Source: Kiloniella laminariae DSM 19542
GTDB taxonomy: Bacteria; Pseudomonadota; Alphaproteobacteria; Kiloniellales; Kiloniellaceae
DNA length: 41,986 nucleotides
Direction of reading: 5' to 3'
Assembly: GCF_000374005.1 (NCBI RefSeq)
Contig: NZ_KB893142.1
Span: 1 to 41,986, forward strand
Shown here: positions 1 to 9,017 of the stretch, piece by piece
Position numbering within the stretch: the first letter of the stretch is position 1
Layout: every line of letters begins with the position of its first letter
Made by a program: the position numbers and the translations under genes
Notes under the pieces: model-generated
What the model was told of the DNA's origin: nothing
Databases searched by the model: none
What the model saw: only the letters and a program-made list of their open reading frames with translations

Positions 1-136
1 CACTCCATGGTAGATTCCCACGCGTTACTCACCCGTGCGCCACTGTCCTGTTCCCGAAAGAACATTCTCGTTCGACTTGCATGTGTTAAGCCTGCCGCCA
101 GCGTTCGTTCTGAGCCAGGATCAAACTCTCAAGTTG
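1..136 (-). rRNA. rrs: 16S ribosomal RNA, 5' end (partial)
   Basis: Read on the minus strand this is the start of a bacterial small-subunit rRNA: the GAGTTTGATCCTGGCTCAG segment is followed by the conserved ACGCTGGCGGCAGGC and CACATGCAAGTCGAACG segments. Alignment by eye to the E. coli start puts the mature 5' end near 136. The rest of the gene lies beyond the window edge. The sequence is of alphaproteobacterial type. Confidence 0.97.
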
Positions 137-333
137 ACCTGACTTCTGTCTTAAAACAGAACTCAAATATTACTGACTAGGTTTTGTGTAACTTAATAAG
201 ATAAGATTACATGAACTTAGACAGCTCGTTGCCAAAACAACAAACCGCCGTCCACGCATCCTTTCCAATTTCATATCTACAATGTCAAACAACCAAACAT
301 CTCCCGGCAACCAAAGCCCCCAAGAGCACGACG
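137..333 (-). other. rRNA operon leader (pre-16S)
   Basis: This is transcribed sequence between the most downstream rrn promoter and the 16S 5' end. No gene is visible. It should carry the processing stem and antitermination signals of the pre-rRNA. A TGCTCTT stretch resembling boxA lies close after the last promoter, but I could not pair a processing stem because the other half lies outside the window. Confidence 0.6.
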
Positions 334-362
334 ATATAGAACCCGGAGGAACCTTCCGTCAA
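334..362 (-). promoter_or_regulatory. rrn promoter P3
   Basis: On the minus strand TTGACG (357-362) is separated by exactly 17 bases from CTATAT (334-339). It is the promoter nearest to the 16S gene, about 200 bp upstream of its 5' end. The -35 box differs from consensus at one position. Confidence 0.7.
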
Positions 363-427
363 GGTATTTCTTATATTAAAGATCTTCCCGGAAATGGCTT
401 CCTGTGTTCAGGTCGCCTGGGTTGACC

Positions 428-456
428 AGTATAAGGTCGGTCATTTCGAAGTGCAA
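428..456 (-). promoter_or_regulatory. rrn promoter P2
   Basis: On the minus strand TTGCAC (451-456), a 17-base spacer and TATACT (428-433) form a good sigma70-type promoter. It lies 94 bp upstream of P3 and 93 bp downstream of P1. Confidence 0.7.
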
Positions 457-520
457 GAACTCTCTTGCTTTCCTTGTGACCCGCCAGTGTTTCGCCGTAG
501 CTCCTCGCTGGTGAAGCCGG

Positions 521-549
521 GTTATAAGGACCTATCCGGACCTTGTAAA
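521..549 (-). promoter_or_regulatory. rrn promoter P1 with upstream A/T-rich element
   Basis: On the minus strand TTTACA (544-549), a 17-base spacer and TATAAC (521-526) form a strong promoter. Just upstream (550-582) the minus strand carries A and T runs typical of an UP element contacting RNA polymerase alpha subunits. The promoter starts just past the stop codon of the DUF1489 gene. Confidence 0.7.
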
Positions 550-622
550 CACAAAAAACCAATAAAGTTGATTTTTTTTGCTCAAGGCCCTTAAGCACAC
601 GCCCCAAACAGAAGTTTTTCTC

Positions 623-1042
623 CTATAGAAGCCCCAGTTTCTCTAGCTCCAGCGCCATATCTTCAGGCAAATCATGTTCAAGAGAATCGATTTCGCCAAA
701 ATCAGGCGGCACATCCTCTTCCCGGAAATAGCGCCACCCCTGAAACGCCCTGTGGCGTCTGTTATGAACCAGGACCAGTTTGGAATCGAGAATAAAGCGG
801 GTCATGGCGCGTCCATCCTGATCTTCGACCCGGATAATATCTGTCACCAGCTGACGGGCCCGAATCTGTCCCTTGATCACCCAGTAGATAGATCCTCCCG
901 CGATAATCTCATCCCGGCGTTTGGGAAACATGCGGGTTTGATGAAAGATCACACCGTAATCCCGCTTTCTTTGTGCCTGAAAAATTTCCAGGGTTTCCGG
1001 GGTTTCTGTACCAACGGAGAGCTTGATCAAATTTAGGGGCAT
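623..1042 (-). CDS. DUF1489 family protein
   Basis: A small cytosolic protein of 139 residues from the chosen start. It matches the alphaproteobacterial DUF1489 family, whose function is unknown to me. The hallmarks seen are an N-terminal LNLIKLSVG, a TRMFPKRRDEII segment, GGSIYWVIKG, and FQGWRYFREEDVPPDF near the end. I chose the ATG at 1042 because family members begin close to MxLNLIKL; an in-frame ATG at 1063 would add seven residues. The gene lies directly upstream of the rrn promoters on the same strand. Family assignment is firm; the role is not. Confidence 0.85.
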   Translation of the reverse strand: MPLNLIKLSVGTETPETLEIFQAQRKRDYGVIFHQTRMFPKRRDEIIAGGSIYWVIKGQIRARQLVTDIIRVEDQDGRAMTRFILDSKLVLVHNRRHRAFQGWRYFREEDVPPDFGEIDSLEHDLPEDMALELEKLGLL

Positions 1043-1580
1043 AGACGCTTTACTCGGGAACAACTAAAAAATTATCGCTCAGAAACTAATACCTCTTGTT
1101 CCTTGGAGAGACAACGACTCCTGAAAAACGCATGAAGCACAGAGGACATCCAAACACAAAGCGTCATTGCATACCGGTTCTCCCGGAATATGCCAGAAAC
1201 AGAATCGCAGCCGTTGCGATAGCAAGTTGCAGGGATATCCGGGTTGGCTCTGGATAGAAGTGAAGAGGAAATCAGCCAAATCGCCAAAATCCCGTTTTCT
1301 TTGAAAGAAATTATTGAACTGGGAAAATAAAGGTAGACGAGCTTTAACTTCGAATCCCCACGCGCCCCTCAATTTGTCCTTATTTCTGTTACGTCCGGAT
1401 TTCTGTTACGTCCGGATTTCTGTCACTTCCGATTTCCAGAAAAAGATCCTGATCATGCCCCCCCAAAGAGAAGCGACCTAAAACAGGAAACAGCCTGAGA
1501 TACTTTGCCTTATGTGAAGGATTAATCTTAATCACGCAGGAGAGCCTTTGCCAACAGTGTCCCGGCGAGGCTAGTGAAAC
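1043..1580. other. Intergenic region, no supported gene
   Basis: No open frame here has a recognisable family or convincing start. Two overlapping minus-strand frames (around 1072-1372) look like chance, although one short stretch in a third frame is hydrophobic and could be a remnant of a decayed small membrane protein. The only clear structure is the 17-bp tandem repeat at 1383-1432. Confidence 0.6.
1383..1432. repeat. Tandem 17-bp direct repeat, about three copies
   Basis: TTTCTGTTACGTCCGGA occurs at 1383-1399 and again, identical and adjacent, at 1400-1416. A third, degenerate copy follows (1417-1432, with T to C and G to T changes and one base shorter). It lies between the isomerase stop and the DUF1489 gene, both on the minus strand. 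Confidence 0.9.
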
Positions 1581-2186
1581 CTACCAACCACCCCGCGAAA
1601 GCCAGCTATCCAGCACAGGCATGCGGTCATATCCCCAGAAAGCCTCTCCTTCGATCAGAAAGAAGGGACTGCCAAAGACCCCCTGCTCTTCGGCTGCGGT
1701 CACTTCCGCCCGCAATGTTGCCTTAACCACAGGGCTGACAAGTGCCTCTTCCACCTGTTCACGCGACAAGCCAAGAGCAACAGCGATATCACTGATGACC
1801 CCAGGTGCAGAGATATCCATACCCATTTGATATCCCGCCTTGAAAACATTGCGGGCAAAGCTCTGGGCCAGTGCGGCGTCCCGCTCATCTGTGATCCAGT
1901 AGTACAACCGGCTTGCGGCAAGGGACACAAAGGGAACCGAAGCAGGCAAACAAAACGGCAGCCCCTTCATCCGGGCTGTCCGTTCCAGGTCATGCTGGGC
2001 ATAGGCCCCCTTCAGAGGCATCTGGAGCAAGGGTTTTGCGCCAGTCGTCTTAAAAATAGCGCCGAGCAGAACAGGATGCCAATGGACAGGGCAATCATGC
2101 TTTTTTCCCAGCCCATTGATTTCCAGTGCCGCGAAATAGGCGTAGGGGCTGGAAAAATCAAAATAAAAATCTATCCGCCGATCCAT
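1581..2186 (-). CDS. 2-hydroxychromene-2-carboxylate isomerase-like protein (DsbA/kappa-GST fold)
   Basis: A protein of 201 residues of the thioredoxin-fold DSBA family. Members such as NahD are glutathione-dependent and isomerise 2-hydroxychromene-2-carboxylate in naphthalene breakdown. The N-terminal FYFDFSSPYAYFAA carries the active-site Ser at about residue 13 followed by Pro, and GVFGSPFFLIEG near residues 168-179 is the usual cis-proline region. It is the last gene of a tight operon with an SDR and an acyl-CoA dehydrogenase, only 6 bp after the latter. No aromatic-ring dioxygenase is near, so the real substrate may be different; many genomes carry such homologues outside naphthalene pathways. 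Confidence 0.85.
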   Translation of the reverse strand: MDRRIDFYFDFSSPYAYFAALEINGLGKKHDCPVHWHPVLLGAIFKTTGAKPLLQMPLKGAYAQHDLERTARMKGLPFCLPASVPFVSLAASRLYYWITDERDAALAQSFARNVFKAGYQMGMDISAPGVISDIAVALGLSREQVEEALVSPVVKATLRAEVTAAEEQGVFGSPFFLIEGEAFWGYDRMPVLDSWLSRGGW

Positions 2187-2192
2187 TGCAGC

Positions 2193-3344
2193 TTAACCTT
2201 CATCTTCCTGCAAAATTTGTCGGCTGATAATCAAACGCTGTATATCCGATGTGCCCTCATAGATCTGACAAACACGGACATCACGGTAGATCCGCTCGAC
2301 TTCATAGTCGCGCAGATATCCATAACCCCCATGGATCTGAATCGCATCGGAACAAACCTGTTCTGCCATTTCCGAGGCAAAAAGTTTGGCCATGGAAGCT
2401 TCTTTCAAACAAGGAAGGCCAGCATCACGCAGGCGGGCAGCTTCGAGAACCATCAATTCTGCCGCCTGCAGACGGGTTGCCATATCTGCCAGACGGAAGG
2501 CAACAGCCTGATGTTCTGCAATGGCCTTGCCAAAGGTCTTGCGTTCTTTTGCATAGCGCCGGGCAGCTTGATAGGCCGTCCTTGCCATGCCAATCGACTG
2601 GGAAGCGATCCCCAGACGCCCGCCCTCAAGGTTGGATAAGGCAATTTTATAGCCCTCCCCCTCTTCGCCGAGACGGTTTTCAAGCGGGATGTGACAGTCT
2701 TCAAAAACCAGGTGAGCTGTATCCGAAGCGTGCTGACCGAGTTTTTCCTCAATCTTGGCACAGGAAAAACCTGCTGTATCTGTCGGGACCAGAAAAGCTG
2801 AAATCCCCTTTTTGCCCGCTGCCGGATCAGTTACAGCAAAAACAACGGCGAGATCCGCATTGCTGCCGGTCGAGATAAACTGCTTGCTGCCGGATAGAAC
2901 ATAGCCATTTTCCTCGCGACGGGCTTTGGTCATTAGCGCTGCCGCATCAGAACCGGCCCCCGGTTCAGTAAGGCCAAAACAGCCGAGCATTTCGCCGCGG
3001 GCCAGTGGTTCGAGATAGCGTTTTTTTTGCTCTTCATTGCCATAATTCTGGATCGGAGCACAAACCAGCGAGTTCTGAACCGACATGACCGTGGAGCAGG
3101 AGCCATCCCCTGCTGCAATCTCGATCAGCGCCAGGACATAAGAGACATGATCCGTCCCTGCGCCTCCCAGTTCTGGCGGCACAAGCATGCCCATAAAACC
3201 AAGTTCGCCCATGGCCGAGATGGCATCTTTTGGGAAGAGAGATTTTTTATCCCATTCGGCGGCAAAAGGGGCCAGCTGTTCGCGGGAAAAATCGCGCGCA
3301 GTTTCACGAATGAGAATATGCTCTTCACTCAGCAATACAGACAT
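2193..3344 (-). CDS. Acyl-CoA dehydrogenase (FAD-dependent)
   Basis: A full-length 383-residue member of the acyl-CoA dehydrogenase family, which oxidises acyl-CoA to 2-enoyl-CoA and passes electrons to ETF. Seen are the flavin-binding signature GCFGLTEPGAGSDA (residues 121-134), a second signature QIHGGYGYLRDYEVERIYRD near 336-355, and the expected catalytic glutamate in QIYEGTSD (Glu363). This Glu position is that of short- and branched-chain enzymes. It starts 12 bp after the SDR gene and ends 6 bp before the isomerase gene, so the three are probably cotranscribed. The chain length preferred cannot be told from sequence. Confidence 0.93.
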   Translation of the reverse strand: MSVLLSEEHILIRETARDFSREQLAPFAAEWDKKSLFPKDAISAMGELGFMGMLVPPELGGAGTDHVSYVLALIEIAAGDGSCSTVMSVQNSLVCAPIQNYGNEEQKKRYLEPLARGEMLGCFGLTEPGAGSDAAALMTKARREENGYVLSGSKQFISTGSNADLAVVFAVTDPAAGKKGISAFLVPTDTAGFSCAKIEEKLGQHASDTAHLVFEDCHIPLENRLGEEGEGYKIALSNLEGGRLGIASQSIGMARTAYQAARRYAKERKTFGKAIAEHQAVAFRLADMATRLQAAELMVLEAARLRDAGLPCLKEASMAKLFASEMAEQVCSDAIQIHGGYGYLRDYEVERIYRDVRVCQIYEGTSDIQRLIISRQILQEDEG

Positions 3345-3356
3345 AGGACATCCTTT

Positions 3357-4037
3357 CTACCAGGGAATAATGCTTCCATCATAATTATAAAACTTGCCTG
3401 TATCTGCCTCGGTCACATTGGCGATAACCTTGCGCAGACCGGATACAGACTTTGAAATACTTACCGGTGCATCCTCACCGCCCATATCGGTCTGAACATG
3501 CCCGGGATGAACAGTGATAACAGAGACGCCCTTCTCCTGAAGATCAATGGCAAGGCTTTTGCTCACCATGTTCAGGGCGGCCTTGGAAGAGCGATAGACA
3601 TAGCCACCACCACTTTCATTGGCAGCCAGCGAGCCCATCTTGCTTGAGATATTCACAATCAGACGCCGCTCACTTCTGGCGACATGTTCGACAAAATGTT
3701 CGGCCATGCGCAAGGGCCCCATGGAATTGACAAGAAAGGTGTAGGCCCAGTCATCGTAATCGGTTTCGCCAAAAGGCAGGCGCGGCCCAAAGTAGCCGGC
3801 ATTATTGATCAGGATGTCGATGGGTTCGTCGACGATCTCGCGCGCCAGGCCGGCCAGCCGCAAACCATCCGTCACCTCGAGCTTGTGCAAGGCAACATTG
3901 CCCTCAATGCTTTTCAGATCAACAGCCTTGTCGGGTTGACGACAGCAGGCATGAACTTTCCATCCATCAACGGCAAAAGATTTGGCGAAAGCGAGGCCGA
4001 TGCCCTTGTTGGCACCTGTGATCAAGACAGTTGGCAC
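3357..4037 (-). CDS. SDR family NAD(P)-dependent oxidoreductase
   Basis: A 226-residue short-chain dehydrogenase/reductase with a Rossmann fold. The cofactor motif TGANKGIG is at residues 7-14, NNAG at 78-81, the catalytic Ser near 131-132, and the YxxxK pair at Tyr148/Lys152. It resembles the C-factor/sniffer-like branch of small SDRs. It is the first gene of the operon with the acyl-CoA dehydrogenase and isomerase-like genes; possible roles are hydroxyacyl or carbonyl reduction in fatty or aromatic acid breakdown, but this is only inferred from the neighbours. Confidence 0.9.
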   Translation of the reverse strand: MPTVLITGANKGIGLAFAKSFAVDGWKVHACCRQPDKAVDLKSIEGNVALHKLEVTDGLRLAGLAREIVDEPIDILINNAGYFGPRLPFGETDYDDWAYTFLVNSMGPLRMAEHFVEHVARSERRLIVNISSKMGSLAANESGGGYVYRSSKAALNMVSKSLAIDLQEKGVSVITVHPGHVQTDMGGEDAPVSISKSVSGLRKVIANVTEADTGKFYNYDGSIIPW

Positions 4038-4324
4038 GCAGCCACTCCATAACAGTTAATCTTTCAAGGCAAGAAAGCCCTACAGGCGCACCTTACGCCT
4101 TTCGCCGAATCAGTCAACAAAGGCAGAATCTTGTTCAGGGAAATCTCATTTTTCATTTTATCCTGAAGTTGTTATTTCGACGGGTAAAACAAAGAAATAA
4201 AGAAACTCCCCCGGGAAGAGAACCCAAAAAGCGAACAATTAGCAGCTTGTTATCCTGTCGGTTTTTGCTCTTACCTTACGCAATAAAACATCTCTGCCTG
4301 GACAAGAATAAGACAAACAGGACT

Positions 4325-5719
4325 TCAGAGAAGAAAAAATGTCGCCAGACCGAGAAAAGCAAAAAATCCGATAATATCGGTCACGGTGGTCAGAAAAACC
4401 GACGAAGCAACAGCCGGATCAATTTTAAAATGTTCCAGCCCCAGCGGAATAAGAGCCCCACAGAGTCCAGCTACAACCATATTGATAATCATGGCCGCGG
4501 CAATAACCAGCGCCAGATCCGGTTGCCCAAACCAAAACCAAGCAACAGAGCCCGTCAGGAGTGCAAAAAGCCCACCATTAATAAAGCCGATAATCAGTTC
4601 CTTACTGATAAAGCGGGATGCATTGATCTCGGACAGGTTTTTCATGGCAAGTGAACGCACAGCAACTGTCAGCGTCTGGGTTCCTGCATTCCCACCCATC
4701 GAAGCCACAATCGGCATAAGCACAGCAAGGGCCACAACCTTTTCAATCGTGGCATCAAACAAACCGATTACAGCTGAGGCCATCACAGCTGTGACCAGAT
4801 TTACCGCGAGCCAGGTAAAGCGGGATTTTGTGGTGTCAGCAACATCATCATAAAAATCAGCCTCGTTCACCCCCCCCATTTTCATAAGGTCATCACCGGC
4901 CTCTTCATCGATCACGTCAACCACGTCATCAATCGTAATCACCCCAACAAGACGTCCGCTTTTTTCCACCACCGGGGCCGAGATCAGATCATATTGCCGG
5001 AACATGTGCGCGACATCTTCCTGATCCAGATCGAGAGGAATCACCCGCATGTCCTCTTCCATGATCCGGTCAAGGCGAACCGAACGAACAGAACGCATCA
5101 TCCGGCTGGCAGGAATAAATCCAACGGGATGGTGACGGGGATCAACAATATAGATGTCGTAAAAATCATCGGGCAAACTGTCCGTCACCCGCATGTAATC
5201 TATGGTCTCCCCGACGGTCCAGACCGAGGGTACCGCAACAATTTCACGTTGCATCAAACGACCGGCGGAATCTTCGGGATAACTGAGGCTTTCCTCGATT
5301 ACCCGGCGATAGGCCTGCGGCAGAGCGGCAAGAATATGGATCCGCATGTCTTCGTCGAGCTCCTGAACAAGCTCGACCGCATCATCACTATCAAGTGCCT
5401 GAACCAGCTTGGCAAAACCTGCCGGGCCCAACCATTCGACAATTTCTTCCCGAACGGTTTCATCTAGATAGGGAAGAATTTCCGGATCAAATCCGGCACC
5501 CATGATTTCCATGAGCAGTTGGCGTTCTTCGCGGCCAAGACTTTCCAGAAGATCAGCCGTGTCGGCCTCATGAAGACCTTCAACCAGATCCTCAACTTCG
5601 GCAACACGGCTTTCTTCGAGGGCATCCTCAACAGCGTGAAACAAATCCGCTGAAAAGCCGTAACCCTCTTCGTCGGGGGAATTGGGGGTTTGCTTCTCGT
5701 CTTTCAGATCTTCGCTCAC
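4325..5719 (-). CDS. mgtE: Magnesium transporter MgtE
   Basis: A 464-residue MgtE-type Mg2+ channel. The order is a cytosolic, acidic helical N domain (about 30-130) with ALDSDDAVELVQELDED repeats, a CBS pair (about 135-265) with SYPEDSAGRLM at its start, a connecting helix, and about five membrane helices from 310 to the end. The pore signature PIVASMGGNAGTQTLTVAVR and the later DPAVASSVFLTTVTDIIGF are both present. In the family, Mg2+ bound to the N and CBS domains closes the channel. It is transcribed alone after the malic enzyme gene, with no overlap; a 287-bp stretch without a gene follows its stop. Confidence 0.95.
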   Translation of the reverse strand: MSEDLKDEKQTPNSPDEEGYGFSADLFHAVEDALEESRVAEVEDLVEGLHEADTADLLESLGREERQLLMEIMGAGFDPEILPYLDETVREEIVEWLGPAGFAKLVQALDSDDAVELVQELDEDMRIHILAALPQAYRRVIEESLSYPEDSAGRLMQREIVAVPSVWTVGETIDYMRVTDSLPDDFYDIYIVDPRHHPVGFIPASRMMRSVRSVRLDRIMEEDMRVIPLDLDQEDVAHMFRQYDLISAPVVEKSGRLVGVITIDDVVDVIDEEAGDDLMKMGGVNEADFYDDVADTTKSRFTWLAVNLVTAVMASAVIGLFDATIEKVVALAVLMPIVASMGGNAGTQTLTVAVRSLAMKNLSEINASRFISKELIIGFINGGLFALLTGSVAWFWFGQPDLALVIAAAMIINMVVAGLCGALIPLGLEHFKIDPAVASSVFLTTVTDIIGFFAFLGLATFFLL

Positions 5720-5791
5720 CTGCTACCCCCCTTGTATTCCCGTTATCTCACCCACCGCTTGCATGATGCGCAGGCGAAGACTCCAAGGCGT

Positions 5792-8077
5792 CTATTTGAC
5801 TTTGCGCCTTTCTCTGTTCTGAGCATCAACTACCGCAATCGCGGTCATGTTCACAACCCCCCTGCCCGTTACCGAGGCAGTAAGAATATGGGCAGGCTGG
5901 GCTGTTCCCACCAGGATCGGGCCAACAGGCAGACCGTCTTCGACTGTTTTGAGCAGGTTAAAGGCAATGTTTGCTGCATCTAGTGTCGGAAAAATCAAGA
6001 GATTAGCAGGGCCGGTCAAGTTGGAATTCGGGAAAACCCGCTGCCTGAGTTCAACATCCAGAGCCGCATCGGCATGCATTTCCCCATCCACCTCAAGATC
6101 AGGTGCCCGTTCGGCGATCAGGGAAAGTGCCCTGCGTACCTTGCAGGCGGATTCGCTGTTTGAGCTGCCAAAATTGGAATGAGACAACAGGGCCACTCGC
6201 GGTTCTATTCCGAAACGGCTTACATGTTTTGCTGCCAAAATGGTCGTTTCAGCTATTTGTTCCGATGTCGGATTCTCGGTAACATAAGTGTCGGCCATAA
6301 AATATGTACCGCGCTGCATCAGCAGAAGGTTTAGCGAGGAAAGATCGCTCACGCCTTCCTGCAAACCGATCACTCCACGGATGTGGTTAAGGTGACGATG
6401 ATAACTGCCGGTTACACCGCAGATCATGGCGTCAGCATCTCCGAGGTAAACCGCCAGCGCCGCAATGACAGTGTTGCGGGTTCTGACAATAACCTTGGCG
6501 TTTTCCGGGGAAATTCCCTTGCGTTCCATGCGCTGGTGATAGGTGGTCCAGTAATCATTAAAGCGGGGGTCATCGTTCGGATTGATGATCTCGAAATCCT
6601 TGCCCACCGTCAATTTGATCCCGACGCGGTCAAGCCGCATCTGAACCACGTCCGGCCGCCCAACAACAATCGGAATAGCCAATTTTTCATCCAGAGCAAC
6701 CTGAACCGCCCGAAGAACTCTTTCGTCCTCGCCTTCAGCATAGATCACACGCTTGGGATCATTTTTTGCCCGCTCGAAAATCGGCTTCATCACCAGACCG
6801 GAACGATAGACAAAACGGCTCAGTTTTTCGCGGTAGGCATCCAGGTTGTCCAGCGGACGACTGGCAACCCCCGTTTCCATAGCTGCCTTGGCTACTGCCG
6901 GGGCAATGATCGAGATCAGGCGTGGATCAAAGGGACTTGGAATAATGTATTCCGGACCAAAATTCTTTGCTTCCCCGCCCATGGCCTTGATAACAATCTC
7001 GTCCTGTTCCTCCATCGCCAGATCAGCGATCGCTTTGACACAGGCCACTTTCATCTCTTCGTTGATGGCCGTTGCCCCAACATCCAGCGCCCCTCTGAAA
7101 ATATAAGGGAAACAGAGAACGTTATTGACCTGGTTAGGGTAATCCGATCTCCCGGTCGCCATAATGGCATCATCGCGGATGGCCTTGACCTCTTCAGGCA
7201 TGATTTCCGGCGTCGGGTTGGCCAAGGCCATAATAATCGGGTTGGCAGCCATTGATCTGACATAGTCCGGCTTGAGCACACCGGGCGCTGACAAACCAAG
7301 GAAAATATCAGCGCCTCCGATCACATCCCCCAGCGTTCGGGCGTCCGTTTCCTGGGAGAACACCGACTTCCAAGGGTCCATCAGCTTTTCACGCCCTTTG
7401 TAGACGACACCTTCAATATCCGTAACCCAGATATTACTGCGATCAAATCCAAGTGAAACAAGAAGATTAAGACATGCAAGGGCAGCAGCGCCAGCACCGG
7501 AAGCCACTACCTTGACCTGCTTCATGTCCTTGTTGACCAGACGCAGGGCATTATAGATCGCAGCAGCAACAATAATCGCGGTGCCATGCTGATCGTCGTG
7601 GAACACTGGAATGTTCATCTTCTTGCGCAGCGCATCTTCAACGATGAAGCACTCCGGTGCCTTGATGTCTTCCAGATTGATTCCGCCAAAGGTCGGTTCC
7701 AGCGCCGCAATAACATTAATCAGACGGTCAGGATCCCTTTCATCGATTTCGATATCAAAAACATCGATCCCGGCGAATTTCTTGAACAAGACCGCCTTGC
7801 CCTCCATCACCGGCTTCGCCGCCAGCGGGCCAATAGGCCCCAGCCCCAGTACAGCTGTACCGTTGGTGATAACCCCGACAAGATTTCCCCTTGCAGTGAC
7901 AGTCGAGGCCTCTGCAGGGTCTTCAACGATCACTTCACAGGCCGCAGCAACACCCGGCGAATAGGCCAAAGCCAGATCCCGCTGGTTACCGAGAGGTTTG
8001 GTTGCCGAAATTTCCAATTTTCCTGGAGTGGGATAACGGTGGTAAAACAGTGCGGCATCGCGCAGGTCTTGCGTCAT
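5792..8077 (-). CDS. maeB: NADP-dependent malic enzyme with C-terminal phosphotransacetylase-like domain
   Basis: Oxidative decarboxylation of malate to pyruvate with NADP+. The 761-residue protein has the malic enzyme part (about 1-420) with [10 protein letters not shown], the HDDQHGTA metal-site segment and the [13 protein letters not shown] nucleotide fold, followed by a phosphate acetyl/butyryl-transferase-like domain (about 430-761) that in MaeB proteins is regulatory. I chose the ATG at 8077 because it follows an AGGAG-type ribosome binding site by about 10 bases, starts with the family-typical [14 protein letters not shown], and gives the usual MaeB length. An in-frame ATG at 8272 would add 65 unrelated residues and overlap the divergent lipB gene. 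Confidence 0.95.
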   Translation of the reverse strand: MTQDLRDAALFYHRYPTPGKLEISATKPLGNQRDLALAYSPGVAAACEVIVEDPAEASTVTARGNLVGVITNGTAVLGLGPIGPLAAKPVMEGKAVLFKKFAGIDVFDIEIDERDPDRLINVIAALEPTFGGINLEDIKAPECFIVEDALRKKMNIPVFHDDQHGTAIIVAAAIYNALRLVNKDMKQVKVVASGAGAAALACLNLLVSLGFDRSNIWVTDIEGVVYKGREKLMDPWKSVFSQETDARTLGDVIGGADIFLGLSAPGVLKPDYVRSMAANPIIMALANPTPEIMPEEVKAIRDDAIMATGRSDYPNQVNNVLCFPYIFRGALDVGATAINEEMKVACVKAIADLAMEEQDEIVIKAMGGEAKNFGPEYIIPSPFDPRLISIIAPAVAKAAMETGVASRPLDNLDAYREKLSRFVYRSGLVMKPIFERAKNDPKRVIYAEGEDERVLRAVQVALDEKLAIPIVVGRPDVVQMRLDRVGIKLTVGKDFEIINPNDDPRFNDYWTTYHQRMERKGISPENAKVIVRTRNTVIAALAVYLGDADAMICGVTGSYHRHLNHIRGVIGLQEGVSDLSSLNLLLMQRGTYFMADTYVTENPTSEQIAETTILAAKHVSRFGIEPRVALLSHSNFGSSNSESACKVRRALSLIAERAPDLEVDGEMHADAALDVELRQRVFPNSNLTGPANLLIFPTLDAANIAFNLLKTVEDGLPVGPILVGTAQPAHILTASVTGRGVVNMTAIAVVDAQNRERRKVK

Positions 8078-8247
8078 AAACTTTTTTGCTCCTTGGGGCT
8101 GGCGGTACCCTGTGTATTTTCGATATTTATTCGTCAGACTGCCGGGGAAGCAGCGTGCTTGCCTGTGATGGTCTTGACAGAGTGGCGCCGAAGCGCGACA
8201 CCCTGTCGTGATTAAAACATAACAACTGCCCCGCTGCCATAGACAGG

Positions 8248-8937
8248 ATGAGCAAAATCTTGAAAAATTCACAGGTGATTATAAAAGGGGATCAGGGAAT
8301 CGAATGGAGAAATTCGGAAAAGCCTGTCGATTACCCTGATGCCCTTGATTTTATGGATCAACGCGTTGGGGAAATCTTTACCCAATCAGCGCCCCAGACT
8401 GTCTGGTTGCTAGAACATCCTTCACTCTACACCGCGGGAACATCTGCCGATTCCAGTGATTTGCTCGATCCCAATCGCTTCCCGGTTTTTGATGCCGGAC
8501 GAGGTGGGCAATATACCTATCATGGCCCAGGACAGCGCGTCGCCTACGTGATGCTTAACCTCAACCTCTACAACAAGGATGTCAGAAAGTTCGTTTTCAA
8601 TCTGGAAGAATGGGTTATCCGGACTCTGGCCAAGTTCAACATTCGCGGGGAGCGCCGCGAAGGGCGCGTGGGAATATGGATTGATCGCGGTAATGGACGG
8701 GAAGACAAGATCGCTGCCATTGGCGTTCGAGTTCGCAAGTGGATCTCCTTCCACGGTATCTCGATCAATCTTGACCCGGATCTGTCGCATTTTCAGGGCA
8801 TCGTCCCCTGTGGCATCGACGAACATGGCGTAACGTCACTGGTCGATCTGGGACTTTGTATCTCCATGGAAGATCTCGATGTTGCCCTGAAAGAGGCCTT
8901 TTACGAGGTATTCTCTCCCTCCTCAGAATCAGAATAA
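8248..8937 (+). CDS. lipB: Lipoyl(octanoyl) transferase LipB
   Basis: Transfers octanoyl groups from acyl carrier protein to lipoyl domains, the first step of lipoate synthesis. The 229-residue protein shows the family motif [12 protein letters not shown] (85-96), the acyl-handling Lys154 in the segment before [10 protein letters not shown], and the catalytic Cys188 in IVPCGI. It is divergent from the malic enzyme gene with 170 bp between the starts. The ribosome site is weak: AGG touches the ATG, so a GTG nine codons later could be the true start. No lipA lies next to it. Confidence 0.95.
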   Translation: MSKILKNSQVIIKGDQGIEWRNSEKPVDYPDALDFMDQRVGEIFTQSAPQTVWLLEHPSLYTAGTSADSSDLLDPNRFPVFDAGRGGQYTYHGPGQRVAYVMLNLNLYNKDVRKFVFNLEEWVIRTLAKFNIRGERREGRVGIWIDRGNGREDKIAAIGVRVRKWISFHGISINLDPDLSHFQGIVPCGIDEHGVTSLVDLGLCISMEDLDVALKEAFYEVFSPSSESE

Positions 8938-8965
8938 GCAAAATCTCTTTCCAACCTACAATCCG

Positions 8966-8999
8966 GCTTGAAGTATGAGTGGAAGCACATACTTCAAGC
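8966..8999. terminator. Hairpin between convergent lipB and chemoreceptor genes
   Basis: A perfect 12-bp inverted repeat (8966-8977 with 8988-8999) encloses a 10-base loop. It sits between the stop codons of two convergent genes, where a bidirectional terminator is expected. No long T-run follows on either side, so it may act weakly or serve as an RNA 3' end stabiliser. Confidence 0.5.
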
Positions 9000-9017
9000 G
9001 GTTGCTAAATATAAACA

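Noticed and set aside
371-607. Open frames on both strands in the rrn promoter region
   Set aside because: They cross the three promoters and the UP element, and neither resembles a protein family.
1072-1372. Two overlapping minus-strand frames of 71 and 97 residues
   Set aside because: No start signal, no family, mutually overlapping and odd composition; likely chance or a decayed remnant.
2193-4037. Aromatic degradation island suggested by the 2-hydroxychromene-2-carboxylate isomerase-like gene
   Set aside because: No ring dioxygenase, hydratase-aldolase or regulator is nearby, and such isomerase-like genes are common outside these pathways.
8078-8272. A 65-residue N-terminal extension of the malic enzyme
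   Set aside because: It has no homology that I can see, overlaps the lipB start, and the ATG at 8077 has a good ribosome site and a family-typical start.
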